A DNA stretch of 64,000 bases, taken from Stutzerimonas stutzeri. Its GTDB lineage: Bacteria; Pseudomonadota; Gammaproteobacteria; Pseudomonadales; Pseudomonadaceae. How positions within the stretch are numbered: position 1 is the stretch's first letter; each line of letters opens with the position of its first letter. Location of the stretch: the NCBI RefSeq assembly GCF_015291885.1, contig NZ_CP036186.1, forward strand, positions 3,685,001 to 3,749,000, given 5' to 3'. A model generated the notes under the pieces. It saw only the letters and a list, made by a program, of their open reading frames with translations. It was not told where the DNA came from and made no database searches. Shown piece after piece: positions 59,343 to 64,000 of this stretch. Position numbers and translations under genes: made by a program.

Positions 59343-59678
59343 TTAGGGTCGCGACTCCCAGCCGCGTAGAAAACGCGCCTGATTGGCGTTAACTCGGCGC
59401 AATTCGGCTTGCATGTGCAGTTGCCAGATCGAAGGGGCGTCCGACTCGCAGTAGCCCTGGCCAATTAGGTTATCGGCGATTGCGGCAAGCACCGATTCGG
59501 CCATTGCAGGCCCGTGGAATGGGCCCTGGACCTTGATTGCAGTCGGTTGCCCGTCTGCCAGACCAGCCGCGCACAGCAGCGTCCACAGCCCGTTGCCGCC
59601 GGCAAGAGGGCGTATGGCGCATTCGATTCGGGTAACCAGGCCCAGGCACTGGCGATTCAGACAAAGATTGTGCGACAT
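59343..59678 (-). CDS. Conserved hypothetical protein (PA4575-like)
   Basis: 111 residues: SHNLCLNRQCLGLVTRIECAI, a middle part with DGQPTAIKVQGPFHGP, and AIADNLIGQGYCESDAPSIWQLHM. No signal peptide; no known domain recognised. Start at 59678 chosen (GAGGA upstream) over an in-frame ATG 36 bp earlier. Neighbour of the Lon-like gene, as in P. aeruginosa. Confidence 0.7.
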   Translation of the reverse strand: MSHNLCLNRQCLGLVTRIECAIRPLAGGNGLWTLLCAAGLADGQPTAIKVQGPFHGPAMAESVLAAIADNLIGQGYCESDAPSIWQLHMQAELRRVNANQARFLRGWESRP

Positions 59679-59853
59679 AGTGGCGATCCTCGCGTCGGGC
59701 TGACGCGGGAACATCCTTCACGGATGTAGCGCGAGAGCCTGTTTATCCCCTGAAGCTGTGGATAATCCTGTGGATGAAGGGTGGATGCCCTCCTCCACTG
59801 CAGACCCGCCGCGCGCGCTATCGTTCCGTTCAAAAACCGTACAGCGGTGACGC

Positions 59854-62295
59854 CTAGTTATCTTCGTCCGACTTGGCCGCTTGTTGCTCAGTTGAATCCG
59901 CAGCCTCGCCCTTGCCTTCCTCTTCCAGCTCGATTTCGGCAATGTCACGCAAGCGCTCAACCACCCTGGCGTTGACGCTTCCCTTGGGGAAATGTCCCTG
60001 CTCATCGGCCGCGCCCACATCCTCGCCCACCAAGAGCGACAGCGCCTCATCTACCTGCCTTACGGCATAAACGTGGAAGCGCTGCTGACGAACCGCATCC
60101 AGCACGCGCTCGTCGAGCATCAGCGTAGTGACATTGGCGAACGGGATGATCACCCCTTGCTCGCCTGTCAGTCCGCGCGCTTCGCAAAGACGGAAGAAAC
60201 CCTCGATCTTCTCGTTCACGCCGCCAACCGCCTGCACTTCACCAAACTGGTTGATCGAACCGGTGATGGCGAAACACTGTTTGAGCGGCGTACGCGATAG
60301 TCCCGAGATCAGTGCACAGCATTCCCCGAGCGAGGCGCTATCGCCGTCAACATAGCCGTAGGACTGCTCCAGCGCGATGCTTGCCGATATTTCCAGCGGA
60401 AACTCCTGCGCATAACGGCTGCCCAGATAACCCGTGAGAATCATCACCCCTTTGGAGTGAATCGGCTGACCGAGATTGACCTCGCGCTCGATATCGACGA
60501 TCCCCGAGCCGCCCGGATAAACGGTGGCAGAAATGCGCGCCGGCATGCCGAATGCCGAGTCACCAACCTCCAGGACGGTCAGCCCGTTGCATTTGCCGAT
60601 GGCTGCGCCTTCGCTATCGATCAGAATAACGCCGGCCAGAATGTCTTCGAGAATCCGCGCCGAGACACGACCCGTACGCGTGGCCTTGGCCTTGAGTGCA
60701 CGCTCGATATGGCCGACATCCGTGACTTCGTCCTTGGCCAGCTGGCGAATGAAATCGGCCTCGCTGACCAGCTGGAACAGATCGCCGATACGCGCCGACA
60801 AGCGCCCCTGGTGCTCGGCCAGACGCGCACTGTAGGTCGCCAGACGCGCAACCGCTGCTGCCGTAAGCGGTGCCATGCCCTCTTCCGAGGTGCGGGTCTT
60901 CATCAGCTGGGCGAACTGTTCGAGGCTGTCCTCGGCCAGCGGGATGTCCTCGTCGAAGTCCACCAGCACGCGGAACATTTCCTGGAAGTCCGGATCCAGG
61001 TCCTGCAGCGTGTAATAGAGCTGGCGCGAGCCAATGATGATCACCTTCACATGCAGGGGAATTACCTGCGGCGTCAGCGTTACGGTGGCCAGACGCCCCA
61101 GTTCGGCCAGCGGCGACTCCATCTTCAGTTTGCGCGACTGCAAGGCGCGCTTGAGGGCCTCCCAGACAAAGGGCTCACTGAGCAGTTTCTCCGCCTCCAG
61201 CATGAGAAAGCCACCATTGGCGCGGTGCAGGGCACCCGGACGCAATTGCCGATAGCTGGTGTAGAGGGCGCCCTGATCGGTGTTGTATTCGATGCGACCG
61301 AACAGATTGTCATAGGTCGGATGTGGCTCGAACACCACCGGCGCACCGCCATCGAGCGGGTGTCCGACCACCAGGCTGGGGCTGTACTGCTCCTCGAGCA
61401 ACACACGGCTCTGCGCTTCCGGACGGTTCTCGTCCACCAGTTGCTCGACAACTGTCTTCAGCAGATTGACCTGCACCGCCTGCAGATAGGCTTCGATACC
61501 GGCATTTTCGGCGTACTTCTCGGACAGCGGCGCCAGCAGCGGCTGCAGCGCCTGACTGATGGTTTCGTCGTTGAGCTGGCGCAGCTGGTTGGTCGACTCG
61601 CGCTTCCATTGCGGCAGACTCGCCAGCTCTTCGTTCAGGCGCACTTCCAGTGCGGAAATGTCCTCGTGATAACGCTCGCGCTCGGCTTCGGGCAGTTGGG
61701 CGAACTCAGTCTCGTCGAGCGCTTTACCCTCCTTCATAGGAGTAAAGGCGATGTTATTGCTGTCGCGGTAAAGGGCGATTTCCTTTTCCAGCGCGAGCTT
61801 CTCAATGATATCCAGCGCCTTGTCGTAGCGTTGGTTGAACGCACGATCGATCGCGCTCTTCTTCTGCTGAAAGCTCGGATGCTCGAACACTGCCGGGAAC
61901 GTCGCCAGCAGGTTGTCGATCAGCTGATTGATATCGGCGATGAAGGTTGCTGCGCCGCCGTTGGGCAACTCCAGCACACGTGGCTCACGAGGTTCGTCGA
62001 AATTGTTTACGTAAACCCAGTCCGAAGGCGTCTCCAGTCGCTTGCCTTCAGCTTTCAGATAGCGCCGCACGAAGGAGAAACGCCCTGTCCCCGGCTCCCC
62101 CATCACATACACGTTATAGCCGGGGCGCGGCATTGCCACGCCGAACTGCAACGCCTCGACTGCGCGCTCCTGACCGAGCACACCAAGAAACGGCTCAAGT
62201 TCGGCGGTGGTGTTGAAGTTGAATTGGCTGGGCTCGAAGGGACGGGTCAGCGCATCGGGTGCCAGGCGCAAGCCGGCAGCGACAGGTTCAGGCAT
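59854..62295 (-). CDS. Lon-like ATP-dependent protease (AAA_32 / Lon_C)
   Basis: 813 residues. N-terminal AAA_32 part with a degenerate Walker A (GEPGTGRFSF, R and F in place of K and S/T), a long helical insert (about 140-300), the second AAA half with the Walker B-like GGFLMLEAEKLL, and a C-terminal S16 protease domain. The catalytic Ser is in GDSASLGECCALISGLS and the Lys in GGVNEKIEGFF. It lacks the Lon N-terminal domain. Family role is poorly known; probably a cytoplasmic quality-control protease. Confidence 0.92.
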   Translation of the reverse strand: MPEPVAAGLRLAPDALTRPFEPSQFNFNTTAELEPFLGVLGQERAVEALQFGVAMPRPGYNVYVMGEPGTGRFSFVRRYLKAEGKRLETPSDWVYVNNFDEPREPRVLELPNGGAATFIADINQLIDNLLATFPAVFEHPSFQQKKSAIDRAFNQRYDKALDIIEKLALEKEIALYRDSNNIAFTPMKEGKALDETEFAQLPEAERERYHEDISALEVRLNEELASLPQWKRESTNQLRQLNDETISQALQPLLAPLSEKYAENAGIEAYLQAVQVNLLKTVVEQLVDENRPEAQSRVLLEEQYSPSLVVGHPLDGGAPVVFEPHPTYDNLFGRIEYNTDQGALYTSYRQLRPGALHRANGGFLMLEAEKLLSEPFVWEALKRALQSRKLKMESPLAELGRLATVTLTPQVIPLHVKVIIIGSRQLYYTLQDLDPDFQEMFRVLVDFDEDIPLAEDSLEQFAQLMKTRTSEEGMAPLTAAAVARLATYSARLAEHQGRLSARIGDLFQLVSEADFIRQLAKDEVTDVGHIERALKAKATRTGRVSARILEDILAGVILIDSEGAAIGKCNGLTVLEVGDSAFGMPARISATVYPGGSGIVDIEREVNLGQPIHSKGVMILTGYLGSRYAQEFPLEISASIALEQSYGYVDGDSASLGECCALISGLSRTPLKQCFAITGSINQFGEVQAVGGVNEKIEGFFRLCEARGLTGEQGVIIPFANVTTLMLDERVLDAVRQQRFHVYAVRQVDEALSLLVGEDVGAADEQGHFPKGSVNARVVERLRDIAEIELEEEGKGEAADSTEQQAAKSDEDN

Positions 62296-62505
62296 CGGGA
62301 ATCCTTGCTGGAGTGGCGCATATAGCCACGATTGATGGCGCCATTCTGGCGTTGCCTCGGTCGCGCCGCAAGGCTGGCCAGGACCAGCGCAACTCGAAGG
62401 GGCCTCATATTGAAAAGGTCACGCCTCCAGCCGGCGTCTGCCACTACCAATCAGTAACTGGACACAACTGGATACAGTTAGCCGCACCGGGTCTGCCGGA
62501 TCATC
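62296..62505. other. Gap upstream of the Anr box
   Basis: Between the Lon-like start and the ccpR promoter. No gene or clear structure seen. Confidence 0.4.
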
Positions 62506-62519
62506 TTGATGCAGATCAA
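62506..62519 (+). promoter_or_regulatory. Anr/FNR box of ccpR
   Basis: TTGATGCAGATCAA, a perfect match to TTGAT-N4-ATCAA. It ends 59 bp before the ccpR ATG. In pseudomonads cytochrome c peroxidase is induced by Anr at low oxygen. Confidence 0.9.
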
Positions 62520-62578
62520 ACGGTCGCTTGACGAAAAGGCGCCTCCTAGCATCAGCCAACACAAAAGGAGCTTCCGTG

Positions 62579-63607
62579 ATGCGCCCTTCCCTCACCCTAT
62601 TGCTTAGCAGCCTACTGTTTACCAGCGCAGCGAACGCTGATGAACTGCGCGAACGAGCCAATGCCATTTTCAAACCTATCCCCGACAAAGTCACCGAAGT
62701 CCGCGGCCAGAAAGTCAGCGAAGACCAAGCTGTACTCGGTCACAAACTCTGGTTTGACCCGCGCCTCTCCAGCAGCCACGTCATCAGCTGCAACACTTGC
62801 CACAACCTGAGCATCGGCGGCAGCGACAACGTGCCGACCTCGATCGGTCACGGCTGGCAAAAAGGCCCGCGCAACTCACCCACCGTGCTGAACGCAGTGT
62901 TCAACGCCGCGCAGTTCTGGGACGGTCGTGCCAAGGACCTGCAGGAGCAGGCCAAAGGCCCGGTGCAGGCGAGCGTGGAAATGAACAGCACACCAGAGCG
63001 CGTCGTCTCCACGCTCAAGAGCATTCCGGCGTATGCCGCCGAGTTCAAGAAAGCCTTTCCCAAGGACAAGGATCCGGTCAGCTTCGACAACATGGCCTAC
63101 GCCCTGGAAGCCTTCGAGGTCACGCTGACTACGCCAAACTCGCCGTTCGACCGTTTCCTCAAGGGTGAGGACAAGGCACTGGACGACAAGCAGAAGCAAG
63201 GCCTGGCGTTATTCATGGATGCTGGATGCTCTGCCTGCCACAACGGGGTAAACCTCGGTGGTCAGGGTTACTTCCCCTTCGGTGTGATCAAGAGGCCAGG
63301 AGCCGAGGTGCTGCCAGTAGGCGACAAGGGGCGCTTCGCAGTGACCAACACGGCAAGCGACGAATACGTGTTCCGCGCCGCACCGTTGCGCAACGTCGCG
63401 CTGACCCCACCTTACTTCCACAGCGGCGAGGTCTGGGAGCTTGAAGAAGCGGTTGCGATCATGGGCGACAGCCAACTGGGTCGTCAGCTCAACAAAGATG
63501 AAGTCAGCGCCATCACCGCATTCCTGCACAGCGTAACCGGCGAACAGCCACAAGTGGCCTACCCGATCCTCCCTGCCAGCACAGCGACCACTCCAAAGCC
63601 TGAGTGA
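62579..63607 (+). CDS. ccpR: Cytochrome c peroxidase, dihaem
   Basis: 342 residues. Signal peptide to about residue 20 (cut after SAANA), then the CCP_MauG fold with two c-type haem sites: CNTCH (71-75) and CSACH (217-221). The N-terminal haem is the peroxidatic one; His and Met ligands of the family are in the loops after each. It reduces H2O2 in the periplasm with electrons from cytochrome c. ATG at 62579 follows AAAGGAG. Controlled by the Anr box upstream. Confidence 0.96.
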   Translation: MRPSLTLLLSSLLFTSAANADELRERANAIFKPIPDKVTEVRGQKVSEDQAVLGHKLWFDPRLSSSHVISCNTCHNLSIGGSDNVPTSIGHGWQKGPRNSPTVLNAVFNAAQFWDGRAKDLQEQAKGPVQASVEMNSTPERVVSTLKSIPAYAAEFKKAFPKDKDPVSFDNMAYALEAFEVTLTTPNSPFDRFLKGEDKALDDKQKQGLALFMDAGCSACHNGVNLGGQGYFPFGVIKRPGAEVLPVGDKGRFAVTNTASDEYVFRAAPLRNVALTPPYFHSGEVWELEEAVAIMGDSQLGRQLNKDEVSAITAFLHSVTGEQPQVAYPILPASTATTPKPE

Positions 63608-63615
63608 TCGTTCCT

Positions 63616-63642
63616 GTTACCCGGCGCCAGTCGCCGGGTAAC
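63616..63642. terminator. Stem-loop between ccpR and mscL
   Basis: Perfect 11-bp stem (63616-63626 with 63632-63642), 5-nt loop, then TTCCCC. Between converging genes; T-run is weak. Confidence 0.65.
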
Positions 63643-63670
63643 TTCCCCATGACGCTCAGTAAACGCCCGC

Positions 63671-64000
63671 TCAGTTACTCTTCTGCTCCCTGAGCAAGTC
63701 CCGAATCTCGGTCAGCAGCAGCTCTTCCTTGGAAGGCGCAGGCGGTGCGGATGGCGCTTCTGCTTCCTTGCGCTTCAGATGATTGATGGCTTTGATCGCC
63801 ATGAAGATGGCGAAGGCAATGATCAGGAAGTCCACCACCGTTTGAATGAACGACCCATAGCGAAGTAGCACCGCCGGCGCATCACCTACCGCATCCTTGA
63901 GCACTATTGCCAGATCGGAAAAGTCCACGCCACCAATGAGCAAGCCCAGTGGAGGCATGATCACGCCATCGACGAACGACGAGACGATCTTGCCGAACGC
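63671..64000 (-). CDS. mscL: Large-conductance mechanosensitive channel, 5' end outside window
   Basis: Frame open to the end of the window; the visible 109 codons begin within the first membrane helix ([21 protein letters not shown]). The periplasmic loop [17 protein letters not shown], the second helix ([23 protein letters not shown]) and the cytoplasmic charged bundle ([13 protein letters not shown]) are present. Opens under membrane tension to release solutes. Confidence 0.95.
   Translation of the reverse strand, partial: AFGKIVSSFVDGVIMPPLGLLIGGVDFSDLAIVLKDAVGDAPAVLLRYGSFIQTVVDFLIIAFAIFMAIKAINHLKRKEAEAPSAPPAPSKEELLLTEIRDLLREQKSN

Noticed and set aside
60457..62325. 622-codon plus-strand frame opposite the Lon-like protease
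   Set aside because: Antisense shadow without ribosome site or domains.

Overview
The window is chromosomal DNA from a Pseudomonas-type gammaproteobacterium, most likely the P. stutzeri (Stutzerimonas) group. I infer this from protein families and gene order, not from a database search. The order thiO-fimT-fimU-pilVWXY1-pilE / ispH-fkpB-lspA-ileS-ribF-murJ / rpsT / proB-obgE-rpmA-rplU / ispB-small Fur-controlled gene-fklB-UPF0114-Lon-like-ccpR matches, from memory, the PA4548 to PA4587 stretch of P. aeruginosa. DNA is GC-rich and gene-dense. No rRNA, tRNA, CRISPR array or prophage was found.

Layout. 0-7 kb: a partial Ca2+/Na+ antiporter, a bactofilin - coiled-coil - M23 peptidase cell-envelope cluster, an AEC transporter, the RoxS/RoxR redox two-component system and a SIMPL-domain protein. 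7-12 kb: a TonB-dependent catecholate receptor (PiuA type), a complete 1192-bp IS5-family element with 4-bp target duplication lying directly upstream of it, and speC (ornithine decarboxylase). 12-15 kb: prfC, a DUF559 endonuclease-like gene and a degenerate tandem repeat of about 390 bp built from REP-like palindromes. 15-25 kb: membrane PQQ glucose dehydrogenase (gcd), the fructose PTS operon fruBKA with divergent fruR and a perfect Cra/FruR operator, a MazG-like gene and cmoM. 25-34 kb: paired DUF4136 lipoproteins, small membrane proteins, a MATE pump, speA, a SUI1/YciH protein and thiO. 34-42.6 kb: the type IV pilus minor pilin / PilY1 / PilE cluster. 42.7-56 kb: housekeeping genes for isoprenoids, lipoprotein signal peptidase, IleRS, RibF, MurJ, ribosomal proteins, proline synthesis and Obg. 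56-64 kb: FKBP, DUF2256 plus a shortened FeS photolyase/cryptochrome, UPF0114, a Lon-like protease, an Anr-controlled cytochrome c peroxidase and partial mscL.

The most notable points are: (1) an IS5 copy that has separated the PiuA-type receptor gene from a probable Fur box, with the empty site reconstructable; (2) a PilY1 carrying a roughly 415-residue Ala-rich coiled-coil block inside its C-terminal propeller; (3) a FeS-type photolyase/cryptochrome that appears to lack about 100 internal residues without losing frame; (4) the tandem repeat array that carries repeated copies of the DUF559 gene tail; (5) a 75-residue protein behind a near-consensus Fur box. Iron (two Fur sites), oxygen/redox (RoxSR, Anr box) and sugar (FruR) control are all readable from the DNA.
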